Made by a program: the position numbers and the translations under genes. This document shows, piece by piece, positions 25,324-33,790 of a stretch of 47,256 nt of DNA. Below the pieces are notes generated by a model. The model did no database searches, was not told the origin of the DNA, and saw nothing but the letters and a program-made list of their open reading frames with translations. The DNA is taken from positions 6,804 to 54,059 of the forward strand of contig DGEO01000021.1 of the NCBI GenBank assembly GCA_002385985.1, written 5' to 3'. Within the stretch, counting starts at the first letter, position 1. The number at the start of each line of letters is the position of its first letter. This stretch comes from Anaerolineaceae bacterium UBA3924. Lineage in GTDB: Bacteria; Chloroflexota; Anaerolineae; Anaerolineales; Anaerolineaceae.

Positions 25324-26406
25324 TCAGGTTGAGAGGATCAGCCCGCTGCCAAGCACCCTTTCGTCCTGATAGAACACTGCCAGCTGCCCGGGGGTAATAT
25401 CCCTCAGCGGGTGACGCGTCTCCACCCTTGCCGGCTCACCCTCCTGCTCCGGGGGAAACAGCACGGCCTCAGCCAGCGGGGCCTTGTAGCGGATTTTGAC
25501 CTGCAACTCCATCGGTTCAAGGAGCGGCTTCGCAGCGATCCAGTTCATCGGACCCGCCATGAAGCACCGGCTGCCCAGGTCCTCTTCATACCCGACAATC
25601 AGCTCGTTGGTGACAGCCTTCTTCTGGATCACGTACAGCGGCCGGCTGGCGGTCACGCCCAGCCCCTTGCGCTGCCCGATGGTGTAATTAGCCAGACCCT
25701 GGTGCTCGCCGAGCACCTCTCCCTGCACGCTGCGGATCAGGCCCGGGCGGTGCGTCTCCGGGGCATGGCGCCGCAAGAAATCCCGGTAATCCTGGCCGGC
25801 CAGGAAGCACAGATCCTGGCTGTCCGGCCGCTCCGCAGCGGAAAGATTGAACCGTTGAGCCAGCTCGCGCACTTCCGGCTTGGTGTACCCGCCCAGCGGG
25901 AACATGGAATGGGCCAGCTGCTCCCGGGAAAGGCCGCTGAGCACGTAGGACTGGTCCTTGTGTTTGTCGAGCGCCCGCAGCAGGCTCACCTGTCCGTCCT
26001 CAGCGCGCTCCAGACGGGCGTAATGCCCGGTGGCCATATATTCAGCCCCCAGCGCCTTTGCGCGCTCCCACAGCAGCCCCCAGCGCACCTGCCGGTTGCA
26101 TGTAATGCAGGGGTTCGGTGTCACACCGGCCGTGTACCCGTCCAGGAAGGCCTGCACGACCGTCTGGCGGAAAGTCTGCTTGGCGTCGATCACATAAAAC
26201 GGGATGCCCAGCTGCCCGGCCATCTTGCGGGCCTGGGCCATCGCGTCCGGGGTGCAGCAGCGGTTTGCATCCTCGCAGCCGTCCTCGCTCCACAGCCGGA
26301 GCATCATCCCCGTAACCGAATAACCCTGTTCAACCAGCAGCGCCGCGGCGACTGAGCTGTCCACTCCGCCGCTCATCGCGACCACTACCTTTGGCATATT
26401 TGACAT
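25324..26406 (-). CDS. mnmA: tRNA-specific 2-thiouridylase MnmA
   Basis: A 360-residue enzyme that adds sulfur to U34 of Glu, Gln and Lys tRNAs. Seen: the PP-loop SGGVDSS near the N terminus, catalytic C100 in NPCITCN, and the persulfide-forming C200 in DSQDLCF. A C-terminal beta-barrel carries the usual end motif PGQLAVFYQD. Its length matches the family. It starts 9 nt after the cysteine desulfurase stop, preceded by AAGGA, so sulfur donor and user are made together. No IscU or TusA-like gene lies nearby, which suggests direct transfer from the desulfurase. Confidence 0.96.
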   Translation of the reverse strand: MSNMPKVVVAMSGGVDSSVAAALLVEQGYSVTGMMLRLWSEDGCEDANRCCTPDAMAQARKMAGQLGIPFYVIDAKQTFRQTVVQAFLDGYTAGVTPNPCITCNRQVRWGLLWERAKALGAEYMATGHYARLERAEDGQVSLLRALDKHKDQSYVLSGLSREQLAHSMFPLGGYTKPEVRELAQRFNLSAAERPDSQDLCFLAGQDYRDFLRRHAPETHRPGLIRSVQGEVLGEHQGLANYTIGQRKGLGVTASRPLYVIQKKAVTNELIVGYEEDLGSRCFMAGPMNWIAAKPLLEPMELQVKIRYKAPLAEAVLFPPEQEGEPARVETRHPLRDITPGQLAVFYQDERVLGSGLILST

Positions 26407-26415
26407 TCTTAATCC

Positions 26416-27579
26416 TTACTGGCTGGAGAACGAGCGCGCAGCCGCCACCAGGTCCGGCAGATCGTCGGCCAGAGCGTCCACATCCTCAGGCGTGGTATCC
26501 CTGCCCAGCGTGATCCGCAGCGAACCCAGCGCCCATTCCTCGCTCAGGCCGGTGGCGAGAAGGATTTCGGAGGGCTTCGGGTTCCCGACCCGGCAGGCGG
26601 AACCAGACGAACAGGCATAGCCCTTGCCGTCCAGCAGCATGAGCAGCGCATTCCCATCCACGCCCTTGAACACGAAGCTGGCGTGGTTGGGCAGCCGCTC
26701 CACTGCGTGCCCGGTCAGACGCGCGTCGGGTATTTCCTCCAGCACCCGGCCGATCAGCCGGTCCCGCATCGGGCGGTATTTTCGGGCGTTCTCTTCGCTC
26801 TCTTCCTGCGCAATGCGGAAGGCTTCCGCCAGTCCGGCGATCAGGGGCAAGTTCTGCGTCCCTGCCCGCAGGTTATGCTCCTGCGAGCCGCCCGTCTGCA
26901 CGGGCAGCACCGGCGTTCCCCGCCGGATATACAGCACGCCGACTCCCTTCGGCCCGTAGAACTTGTGCGCGCCCATTGAGAGCAGATCCACTTTGTCGCG
27001 CTCGACGTCCATCGGCAGGTGCGCCGCCCCCTGAACGGCGTCGGTGTGAAGAGGCACGCCCATCTCACGGCACACCGCGCCAATTTCAGCGATCGGGTTG
27101 ATGGTGCCGATCTCGTTGTTGGCATACACCACCGACACCACCGCCGTGGTCGGGCGCAGCCGTTCGGCCACATCGCGGGCGGAAACCCGCCCGAACTCAT
27201 CCACCGGCACGAACTCCAGCTCGAAGCCAGACTGATCAGCCAGCTGGCGGGCGGTGTGCGACACCGCATGATGTTCCACAGGAGAGATGAGCAGGTGGTT
27301 CGCACCGGTCTGCTCCCGCCGGGCCAGCGCGGTTCCCCTCAGTGCCAGATTATCGCTCTCCGAGCCACCGCTGGTGAACACAATCTCATCCGGGCGGGCG
27401 TTGAGCAGCCGAGCCACACTGCGGCGGGCTTCCTCCAGCGCATGGTCCGCCTGCTGACCGAAGGAATGGACCGAGGATGGGTTTCCGAAGATCTCCGTCC
27501 AGTAGGGCTGCATGGCCTTGAAAACCCGCTCGTCCAGCGGGGTGGTGGCCGCGTAATCAAAATACTTGCGCTCGTTCAT
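26416..27579 (-). CDS. Cysteine desulfurase, NifS/IscS type
   Basis: A 387-residue PLP enzyme that takes sulfur from cysteine as an enzyme-bound persulfide. Seen: YFDYAATTP at the N terminus, the SGGSESDNLA phosphate-binding region, HTDAVQG, PLP lysine K206 in GAHKFYG, and the active cysteine C329 in SSGSAC on the mobile loop. It is the first gene of a six-gene minus-strand run and has its own extended -10 promoter about 40 nt upstream. With mnmA directly following, its main partner is probably tRNA thiolation; it may also supply iron-sulfur cluster assembly. Confidence 0.94.
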   Translation of the reverse strand: MNERKYFDYAATTPLDERVFKAMQPYWTEIFGNPSSVHSFGQQADHALEEARRSVARLLNARPDEIVFTSGGSESDNLALRGTALARREQTGANHLLISPVEHHAVSHTARQLADQSGFELEFVPVDEFGRVSARDVAERLRPTTAVVSVVYANNEIGTINPIAEIGAVCREMGVPLHTDAVQGAAHLPMDVERDKVDLLSMGAHKFYGPKGVGVLYIRRGTPVLPVQTGGSQEHNLRAGTQNLPLIAGLAEAFRIAQEESEENARKYRPMRDRLIGRVLEEIPDARLTGHAVERLPNHASFVFKGVDGNALLMLLDGKGYACSSGSACRVGNPKPSEILLATGLSEEWALGSLRITLGRDTTPEDVDALADDLPDLVAAARSFSSQ

Positions 27580-27615
27580 CCTGAACTCACATTCAAATCC
27601 GACTAAACAGGTTGA

Positions 27616-27624
27616 ATTATAGCA
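27616..27624 (-). promoter_or_regulatory. Extended -10 box of the desulfurase-mnmA operon
   Basis: On the minus strand TGCTATAAT forms a complete extended -10 element. The leader is about 30 nt. It is back to back with the phosphomutase promoter. Confidence 0.5.
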
Positions 27625-27662
27625 CGAAGTCCATCTCGCCGGCCTCGAGGTGAATTCGCCTG

Positions 27663-27668
27663 TATAAT
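27663..27668 (+). promoter_or_regulatory. -10 box of phosphomutase gene
   Basis: A perfect TATAAT 47 nt before the ATG, preceded by TG without the usual spacer base. No clear -35. The leader ends in the strong ribosome site GGGAGGGAG. Confidence 0.45.
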
Positions 27669-27715
27669 AATCGCAGATCGTTCAAAATCGCACAGAACAC
27701 ACTCTGGGAGGGAGA

Positions 27716-29137
27716 ATGGCCCGCGATATTAAATTCGGTACGGATGGTTGGAGAGGGGTTATTGCCGGCGATTACACCTTTGACAACGTGCGCCGCTGCG
27801 CACAGGGATTTGCCTCTTACATGCTCCAGCAGGGGCATGCCGGTGACGCGTTCGTGATCGGCCATGACATGCGCTTTCACTCGGAGAACTTCGCCCTGGC
27901 TGCCGCCGAGGTGCTGTGCGGCAACGGGCTGCGAGTCCTCCTGACCGACGGGGCCACCCCGACCCCGGTCATCGCCTTTTCGGTCGTCCGCAAATCCGCG
28001 GCAGGCGCCATCAATATCACCGCATCGCATAACCCCCCGACGGACAATGGCTTCAAGGTCCGAGATCACACCGGGGGCGCCATCGCGCCGGAAGGTTTGC
28101 AGCAGATTGAAGCTATGATCCCGGACGATATCAGTTCTGTCAAGGTGATGCCGGCCGAAGAGGCGATTGAGCGGCAGATGCTGGTTCGCTTTGACCCCGC
28201 CCCCGATTATATCGAGCACATCAACAAGCTCATCGACCTGCAGCCCATCCGTGACGCGGGCCTGAAGGTGCTGGTCGACACCATGTGGGGGAACGGCGCC
28301 GGCTGGTTCACCCGCCTGCTGGGCGGCGGCAAAACCGAAATCATCGAAATCCACAACCAGCGCAACCCCATCTTCCCGGAGATGAAGCGCCCCGAGCCCA
28401 TTCCGCCGAACATCGACGTCGGCCTGCGCAAGACGGTCGAGCTGGGCGCAGACGTACTGCTGGTCACCGACGGTGATGCCGACCGTCTCGGAGCGGGCGA
28501 TGAGAAAGGCACCTTCCTCAACCAGCTTCAGGTCTACGCGCTGCTGGCCTATTACCTGCTCGAGGTGCGCGGCCTGCGCGGGCCGATTGTCAAGACCCTG
28601 TCCACTACCAGCATGCTGAACAAGCTGGGCGCCATGTACGGCGTTCCGGTCTACGAAACCGGCGTGGGCTTCAAGTACGTTGCCCCCAAGATGACCGAGA
28701 CCGATGCGCTGATCGGCGGCGAAGAATCCGGCGGTTATGCCTTCCGCGGCAACGTGCCCGAGCGCGACGGCATCCTGGCGGGCATTTACCTGCTGGATAT
28801 GATGGTTCGCCTGAACATGAAACCCTCCCAGCTGATCGACCTGCTCTTCCAGAAGGTCGGGGCGCACTACTACGACCGTGTAGACCGGCGCTTCACCGGA
28901 AACCGCGAAGAGCGCCAGCAGCGCATCATCAGCGCCAAACCCGAGACCATCGGCGGCCTGAAGGTAACCGGGCTGGACACCACCGACGGGTATAAGTTCC
29001 TGCTGGAGGACGGCGGCTGGATGCTCATCCGCTTCTCGGGCACCGAACCGGTGATGCGCGTATACACGGAAACCACACAGAAAGACAGAGTCCAGGCCAT
29101 CCTGCGGGACGGCCTGAGGATCGCGGGGCTGGAATAA
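27716..29137 (+). CDS. Phosphoglucomutase/phosphomannomutase
   Basis: A 473-residue alpha-D-phosphohexomutase. Four signature segments are present: the phosphoserine loop ITASHNPP (S104), the metal loop DGDADR, the sugar-binding loop GGEESGG, and the phosphate-binding loop RFSGTEPV. These enzymes interconvert hexose 1- and 6-phosphates through a bisphosphate intermediate. Glc versus Man preference cannot be read safely. It provides sugar phosphates for the nucleotide sugars used elsewhere in the window. The TatD gene follows without a gap, so the two are coupled. Confidence 0.93.
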   Translation: MARDIKFGTDGWRGVIAGDYTFDNVRRCAQGFASYMLQQGHAGDAFVIGHDMRFHSENFALAAAEVLCGNGLRVLLTDGATPTPVIAFSVVRKSAAGAINITASHNPPTDNGFKVRDHTGGAIAPEGLQQIEAMIPDDISSVKVMPAEEAIERQMLVRFDPAPDYIEHINKLIDLQPIRDAGLKVLVDTMWGNGAGWFTRLLGGGKTEIIEIHNQRNPIFPEMKRPEPIPPNIDVGLRKTVELGADVLLVTDGDADRLGAGDEKGTFLNQLQVYALLAYYLLEVRGLRGPIVKTLSTTSMLNKLGAMYGVPVYETGVGFKYVAPKMTETDALIGGEESGGYAFRGNVPERDGILAGIYLLDMMVRLNMKPSQLIDLLFQKVGAHYYDRVDRRFTGNREERQQRIISAKPETIGGLKVTGLDTTDGYKFLLEDGGWMLIRFSGTEPVMRVYTETTQKDRVQAILRDGLRIAGLE

Positions 29138-29944
29138 TTGAGACTGGCTGATACCCACTGCCACCTGTTACTGCAGCCCTTCCAAAGCGATGTTGACTCA
29201 GTGTTGAGCCGTGCCTGGGATGAGGGAGTCGACCGGATCCTCATCCCGGGCACCACGCTCGAAGACAGCAGGGCTGCCCTGGAGTTCTGCGAGAGGGATG
29301 ATCGCCTTTACGTCGCGGTAGGGGTTCATCCGAATGAATCGCTCACCTGGCAGGATTCCTCAGCCGGGGAGCTGCGTGCCCTGGCCGCTCATCCCCGGGT
29401 GGTCGCGATAGGAGAAATCGGGCTGGATTACTACCGCAGTTATGCTCCGCAGGACGTGCAGCGAAAGGCTTTGCTTCAGCAGCTGGAAGTCGCCGCGGAA
29501 ATCGGGCTACCTGTTATAATACATTGTCGTGATGCAATCGGTGATTTGCTTCCCATCCTGTTGGAGTGGCGAGAGGGGTTAGCCGCTCAGGGAAATTCGC
29601 TTGCGAACCGGCCGGGGGTATTCCACTCATTCAGCGACAGCCTGGAGCATGCCAGACAGGCGATCGCAGCCGGGTTTTTCATTGGAATCACTGGCCCGGT
29701 AACCTTCCGGAATGCGGCGGAACGCCAGCAGATCACACAGGCATTACCCGTTCAATCTATGCTGGTTGAGACGGATGCGCCGTATCTGACGCCGCATCCT
29801 CACCGGGGAAAACGCAACGAACCAGCATTCGTCCGCCATATTGCACAGAAAATTGCCGATTTGACCCAATCCTCCCTGGAGACGGTCGCAGAGATAACCA
29901 GCGCCAATGCGGATCGGCTATTTTTATGGAGAACACCAGATTGA
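29138..29944 (+). CDS. TatD-family metal-dependent hydrolase
   Basis: A 268-residue TIM-barrel hydrolase, probably a DNase. The metal ligands are visible: DTHCHL at the N terminus, EIGLDYYR, IIHCRD, HSFSDS and ETDAPYL. Length is usual for the family. Translation appears to start at TTG 29138, directly after the phosphomutase stop; there is no ATG at a fitting place. TatD proteins take part in DNA repair and quality control as 3'-5' exonucleases. Its 3' end may overlap the polyprenyl synthase start. Confidence 0.92.
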   Translation: MRLADTHCHLLLQPFQSDVDSVLSRAWDEGVDRILIPGTTLEDSRAALEFCERDDRLYVAVGVHPNESLTWQDSSAGELRALAAHPRVVAIGEIGLDYYRSYAPQDVQRKALLQQLEVAAEIGLPVIIHCRDAIGDLLPILLEWREGLAAQGNSLANRPGVFHSFSDSLEHARQAIAAGFFIGITGPVTFRNAAERQQITQALPVQSMLVETDAPYLTPHPHRGKRNEPAFVRHIAQKIADLTQSSLETVAEITSANADRLFLWRTPD

Positions 29945-30912
29945 GCATTCCTACCCTTTTCTTCGCACCCATCCAAAACGATATCCAGGAAGTTGAACAG
30001 CTGATCCGGGCACAGGCCACCGGTTACCATCCTGACCTCCAGGCTGCGCTGGACCACCTCCTGCTCTCCGGCGGCAAGCGCATTCGCCCGACCGTCACCC
30101 TGCTAATCGGTAAAATGCTCGGCGCCGCTCCGCAGCCCCTGCTGAACCTGGCCGCGGCCATTGAACTGCTGCACACCGCCACGCTGGTGCATGATGATCT
30201 GATCGACGGGTCGCTGCTGCGCCGCGGGAACTCCACTTTGAATGCAAAATGGAGTCCGGGCGCGACGGTGCTTACCGGCGATTTCCTCTTCTCCCGCGCC
30301 GCCATGCTCGCCGCCGGTTCCACCTCCATCCCGGTGATGGAACTGTTTGCCAGCACCCTGTCCGAAATCGTCAACGGAGAGCTGGCGCAGCTGTTCAATG
30401 CCAGCTGCCAGATCGACCGGGAAGAGTACAACCGGCGCATCTACGCCAAGACAGCCTCGCTCTTCCAGACCTCCGCCGCAGCGCCGGCCCTGCTCAGCGA
30501 CGCACCCGCAGAAATCGTCGACGCCTTCCGCCAGTACGGGTACGAAATCGGGATGGCCTTCCAGATCATGGACGACATCCTCGACTTCACCGGCCAGCAG
30601 GAGGTCCTGGGCAAGCCGGTTGCTTCAGACCTGCGCCACGGAATCATCACCCTGCCCACGATCTGCTACGTGGAGCAGAACCCGCAGGCGGCCGAGGTGA
30701 TCGCGCTGCGATCGGGTGACTGCAGCACCTCAACCCAGAACCTGGACGCGCTGATCGAGGCCATCCGCACCAGCGGGGCCATCACCCAGGCAGCTGCCGA
30801 GGCGCAGGATCACGTGCGGCGTGCCGTGGAGGCGCTGGACCGGCTCCCGGATTACCCGGAAAAGCCGCATCTGGAACACCTGGCACGTTATATCGTAGAT
30901 CGGGAACTGTAA
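29926..30912 (+). CDS. Polyprenyl diphosphate synthase
   Basis: A 328-residue trans-prenyltransferase. The first Asp-rich motif is DDLID within HDDLIDGS, the second is DDILD within FQIMDDILDF, and the substrate-binding SGGKRIRP lies upstream of them. Such enzymes build long-chain polyprenyl diphosphates, for example for menaquinone side chains. The residues just before the first motif (ELLHTATLV) are small, as in long-chain forms, but chain length is not certain. Two starts are possible: ATG 29926 with an 19-nt overlap with tatD, or TTG 29941, which overlaps the tatD stop as TTGA and has GGAG at good spacing. A terminator follows. Confidence 0.92.
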   Translation: MENTRLSIPTLFFAPIQNDIQEVEQLIRAQATGYHPDLQAALDHLLLSGGKRIRPTVTLLIGKMLGAAPQPLLNLAAAIELLHTATLVHDDLIDGSLLRRGNSTLNAKWSPGATVLTGDFLFSRAAMLAAGSTSIPVMELFASTLSEIVNGELAQLFNASCQIDREEYNRRIYAKTASLFQTSAAAPALLSDAPAEIVDAFRQYGYEIGMAFQIMDDILDFTGQQEVLGKPVASDLRHGIITLPTICYVEQNPQAAEVIALRSGDCSTSTQNLDALIEAIRTSGAITQAAAEAQDHVRRAVEALDRLPDYPEKPHLEHLARYIVDREL

Positions 30913-30941
30913 CCCGATGGTCCTGCAAAGACCAAATAAAG

Positions 30942-30969
30942 AAAAAGCCGCCCGCGGGCGGTTTTTTTT
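30942..30969. terminator. Bidirectional terminator shared by polyprenyl synthase and tRNA-Leu
   Basis: A GC palindrome CCGCCCGCGGGCGG is flanked by an A-tract on the left and eight Ts on the right. It can end both the plus-strand prenyltransferase transcript and the minus-strand tRNA transcript, whose 3' end is 2 nt away. Confidence 0.85.
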
Positions 30970-30970
30970 G

Positions 30971-31052
30971 TGCGCTGGGAGGGACTTGAACCCTCACGCC
31001 TCTCGGCACATGGCCCTCAACCATGCCTGTCTGCCAGTTCCAGCACCAGCGC
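30971..31052 (-). tRNA. tRNA-Leu(GAG)
   Basis: An 82-nt cloverleaf on the minus strand. Acceptor stem GCGCTGG/CCAGCGC with discriminator A; D stem CTG/CAG with the GG-containing loop; anticodon stem CATGG/CCATG with loop TTGAGGG, i.e. anticodon GAG; a long variable arm (GCC...GGC) as required for class II Leu tRNAs; T arm GAGGG-TTCAAGT-CCCTC. CCA is not encoded. It reads CUC and CUU codons. It has its own consensus promoter and an adjacent terminator. Confidence 0.95.
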
Positions 31053-31070
31053 ATCAGCGTGTGCCCGGTA

Positions 31071-31098
31071 ATTATAACCTCCAATAGGAGGGTGTCAA
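31071..31098 (-). promoter_or_regulatory. Consensus promoter of tRNA-Leu
   Basis: On the minus strand a perfect TTGACA stands 16 bp from a perfect TATAAT. The start would be about 12 nt before the tRNA 5' end. The spacer contains a dyad CCTCC-N4-GGAGG. It is the only double-perfect promoter I found in the window. Confidence 0.75.
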
Positions 31099-31153
31099 GA
31101 CTGAAAACGCTCCGGCAGACCCGTCGGCCGGGTGGGACCTGGCGGAGACCAGA

Positions 31154-31183
31154 TTCACCCGCCCCGGGATATTTCGGTATAAT
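31154..31183 (+). promoter_or_regulatory. Promoter of plsX
   Basis: TTCACC (four of six) stands 18 bp from a perfect TATAAT at 31178-31183. The start would be near 31190, giving a leader of about 20 nt with GAGGTG as ribosome site. It is divergent from the tRNA promoter. Confidence 0.5.
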
Positions 31184-31210
31184 TCAATCAGTCTACCCCG
31201 AGGTGTGAAT

Positions 31211-32239
31211 ATGACCATCATTCTCGATGCGATGGGCAGCGATAACCATCCAGAACCTGAAATCGCAGGCGCTCTGGCTGCTGCCGAATCCCTCAATGAA
31301 GAGATCATCCTGGTCGGCAATGAGGAGATCCTCGCGCCGAAGCTCAGGGAGCAGAACAAGCGCGGTCTGCCGGTCCGCATTGAGCATGCGCCGGATGTGC
31401 TCACCATGACCGACAAGCCGGTCGAAGGCGCAAAGCTGAAGCCGAAAAACTCAATGGCGGTCGGCCTGCAGCTGGTCAAGGAGGGCCGCGGAGAAGCCTT
31501 CGTCTCCGCTGGGAACACCGGCGGTGTCATGTTCAACGCCCTGCGCGTTCTGGGCCGCATCAAGGGCGTCTCCCGCCCGGCGATGGCCCCGCTATTCCCG
31601 GTGCGGGACGGCTACGCGGTGGTCATCGACATCGGTGCCAATGCGGACGTGCGCCCCGAGTTCCTGCTGGAGTTCGCCATCATGGGCAGCCTGTACGCGG
31701 AAAAGGTCCGTCACATCGCCAACCCGCGGGTCGGCATCCTCTCCAACGGCGAAGAAGCCGGCAAGGGAAACCAGCTGGTCAAGGACACCTTCCATCTGCT
31801 GGAGAACAGCGGCCTGAACTTCGTCGGCAACATCGAACCGAAGATGCTTTTCGCCCACCAGGCGGACGTGGTGGTCACGGACGGGTTCACCGGCAACATC
31901 CTGTTGAAGACGAGCGAAGCGGTGGCTCGCCTGCTGACCGATGTGATTAAAGAGCAGATCAAATCCAGCCTGATTTCCAGCATCGGCGGCCTGCTGGTCA
32001 AGCCTGCCCTGAAGAATGTGAAATCCATGATGGACCCCGGCGAGGTCGGAGCCGTGCCCCTGCTGGGCATCGATGGGCTGGTTTTCATCGGCCACGGCAG
32101 TTCAGACGCGAAAGCCATCTTCAGCGCAATCAAAGGCGCGCGCACCGCGATTGACGCGGGCCTGCTGGCGGCCATGCAGGCAGAGCTGCCCAGACGGCTG
32201 GTCCCCACAACTCCCAACTCCACCCCGGCTGCAGAATAG
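31211..32239 (+). CDS. plsX: Phosphate acyltransferase PlsX
   Basis: A 342-residue enzyme that turns acyl-ACP into acyl phosphate for phospholipid synthesis by PlsY. Seen: ILDAMGSDNHPEPE at the N terminus, SAGNTGGVM, DIGANADVRPEF, LSNGEEAGKGNQL and the late DGFTGNI segment, all typical of PlsX. I chose the ATG at 31211, with GAGGTG 5 nt upstream, over the GTG at 31205. No fabD, fabH or acpP follows, as is common elsewhere; the next gene is a NERD-like protein 9 nt on. Confidence 0.96.
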   Translation: MTIILDAMGSDNHPEPEIAGALAAAESLNEEIILVGNEEILAPKLREQNKRGLPVRIEHAPDVLTMTDKPVEGAKLKPKNSMAVGLQLVKEGRGEAFVSAGNTGGVMFNALRVLGRIKGVSRPAMAPLFPVRDGYAVVIDIGANADVRPEFLLEFAIMGSLYAEKVRHIANPRVGILSNGEEAGKGNQLVKDTFHLLENSGLNFVGNIEPKMLFAHQADVVVTDGFTGNILLKTSEAVARLLTDVIKEQIKSSLISSIGGLLVKPALKNVKSMMDPGEVGAVPLLGIDGLVFIGHGSSDAKAIFSAIKGARTAIDAGLLAAMQAELPRRLVPTTPNSTPAAE

Positions 32240-32248
32240 GATCATTAC

Positions 32249-32950
32249 ATGAGAGTCATCAGCAATACCCGCTTGATTTATCGCAACAGAAAAGTCGGTC
32301 AGGCCGTCACGCTGACCAGTCTGGCCATCCTGGGCCTGGGCCTGTACGCTTCCATCGCCATGCAGGGACAGTGGTACCTGTCCTTCGGAGCTCTAATCAT
32401 CGGTTTCATGCTTTCGCAGATCGGCATCTACTACGGCACCCGCTGGGGACGTTCTCCGCGACCGGACGAGCGCCTGTCCGCCGCACTCAAGGGGCTGGAT
32501 GACAAGTACGCCCTGTACCACTACGCCACTCCGTTTTCACATCTGCTGGTCGGGCCGGCCGGTGTGCTTGCGCTGCTGCCCTATCACCAGAAGGGCACCA
32601 TCAGCTACAACACTGCCAGACAGCGCTGGCAGCAGAAAGGCGGCAGTCTTTACTGGAAGATCTTCGGGCAGGAAGGCCTGGGCCGCCCGGACCTGGAAGT
32701 GAAGGAAACCACCACCAACCTGGAGAAGTTCATCAAGTCCGGCTTCCCCGAAGCGGACAGCATGCCGCGGGATGCCGTGATGGTCTTCATCAACGATGAA
32801 GTCGAGCTGATCACCGACGAAGCACCCACACCAGCGGTCAAACTGGAAAAATTGAAAGACTACATCCGCCGCCGGGCCAGGGAAATGCCCGCCTCACTGG
32901 AGGCAGCCCAGGCGCTGCAGCAAAAACTGCCGCAGGGCGACATTATCTGA
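32249..32950 (+). CDS. NERD-like membrane-anchored protein, catalytic residues apparently lost
   Basis: A 233-residue protein. Two membrane helices lie at about residues 20-65. The following region resembles a nuclease-related (NERD) domain: the start of the fold as LDDKYALYHY, then HLLVGPAGVLALLPYHQKG where NERD proteins have a VGPxGVFVIExK segment. The acidic and Lys residues expected for an active nuclease core are missing here, so it may be a binding domain only. A charged helical tail follows. It lies 9 nt after plsX and ends in a strong terminator. The family call is tentative. Confidence 0.55.
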   Translation: MRVISNTRLIYRNRKVGQAVTLTSLAILGLGLYASIAMQGQWYLSFGALIIGFMLSQIGIYYGTRWGRSPRPDERLSAALKGLDDKYALYHYATPFSHLLVGPAGVLALLPYHQKGTISYNTARQRWQQKGGSLYWKIFGQEGLGRPDLEVKETTTNLEKFIKSGFPEADSMPRDAVMVFINDEVELITDEAPTPAVKLEKLKDYIRRRAREMPASLEAAQALQQKLPQGDII

Positions 32951-32960
32951 ATTAATAAAA

Positions 32961-32989
32961 TGGACTGGGAAACCAGTCCATTATTTTTT
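32961..32989 (+). terminator. Intrinsic terminator of the plsX operon
   Basis: The stem TGGACTGG / CCAGTCCA closes a GAAA tetraloop and is followed by TTATTTTTT. The T-tract lies over the stop codon of the convergent rluB gene (32981). Confidence 0.85.
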
Positions 32990-33787
32990 CGGCGGCCGCG
33001 CACCAGGTCTACGTGCAGGCCGGCTGGCGCCCGGACCTTTGGCTCTGCTCTTGCCAGCCGGAACTGACGGAGCGCTCTCCTGCAGTTCTCCCACTTCCTC
33101 CCGGGTGAGCTGGCGCCACTGACCGGGCTTCAGATCACCCAGTTCCAGCGTACCGATGCGGACCCGCAGAATCCGCAGCACGGGCATGCCGATCTGCTTG
33201 CCCATTTCGCGGATCTGGCGCTTGCGCCCCTCTCGCAGGGTCATGCGAAGCCAGGTCCCTTTCGGGCTGGACTGCTCCACAATCACCTTCGCCGGAGCTG
33301 TCCGGCGGCCGTCTTCCAGTACGACACCGTGTCGCAGAGCAGCCAGCTGGTCATCGTCCGGCTTTTTCCCCACCAGCACGCGGTATTCTTTTTCGTGACC
33401 GTACCGTGGATGGGTCAGCCGGTTGGCCAGGTCCCCATCGTTGGTCAGGATCATCAGCCCTTCGCTGTCAAAATCCAGCCGGCCGACCACGAACAGATGC
33501 CCCTGATCCGGCATCAAATCGAACACCGTGGGGCGGTTGTCCTGCGGAGCGTTCACCGAAAGCACCCCTCTCGGCTTGTGCAGCGCGAAGTACAACTTTT
33601 TGGCGGTCATCCTCGGCAGCAGACGACCGTCCACCGCGATCGAATCCCGCTCCGGGTCAGCCTTCATTCCCAGCTCGGCGACTTTACCGTTCACCTTCAC
33701 ACGCCCCGCGATGATCAGCTCTTCCGATGAGCGGCGCGAGCCGTAACCGGCCTGGGCCAGAATCTTTTGCAAACGTTCTTCAGCCAT
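32981..33787 (-). CDS. Pseudouridine synthase, RsuA/RluB family
   Basis: A 268-residue rRNA pseudouridine synthase. Residues 1-60 are an S4-like RNA-binding domain (MAEERLQKILAQAG, AGRVKVNG). The catalytic segment GRLDFDSEGLMILTNDG holds the essential Asp. KEYRV and REGRKRQIREM are further family marks. The C-terminal 30 residues are basic and Ala/Pro/Arg-rich, a likely RNA-binding tail. RluB modifies U2605 of 23S rRNA in E. coli and is usually the member found beside scpB, so RluB is more likely than RsuA. It follows scpB by 3 nt. Confidence 0.93.
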   Translation of the reverse strand: MAEERLQKILAQAGYGSRRSSEELIIAGRVKVNGKVAELGMKADPERDSIAVDGRLLPRMTAKKLYFALHKPRGVLSVNAPQDNRPTVFDLMPDQGHLFVVGRLDFDSEGLMILTNDGDLANRLTHPRYGHEKEYRVLVGKKPDDDQLAALRHGVVLEDGRRTAPAKVIVEQSSPKGTWLRMTLREGRKRQIREMGKQIGMPVLRILRVRIGTLELGDLKPGQWRQLTREEVGELQESAPSVPAGKSRAKGPGASRPARRPGARPPKK

Positions 33788-33790
33788 TCC

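Noticed and set aside
27617..29164. 515-codon minus-strand frame opposite the phosphohexomutase gene
   Set aside because: Long antisense frames arise from GC-rich codon usage; the plus strand has all four mutase motifs, and the antisense product has no domain.
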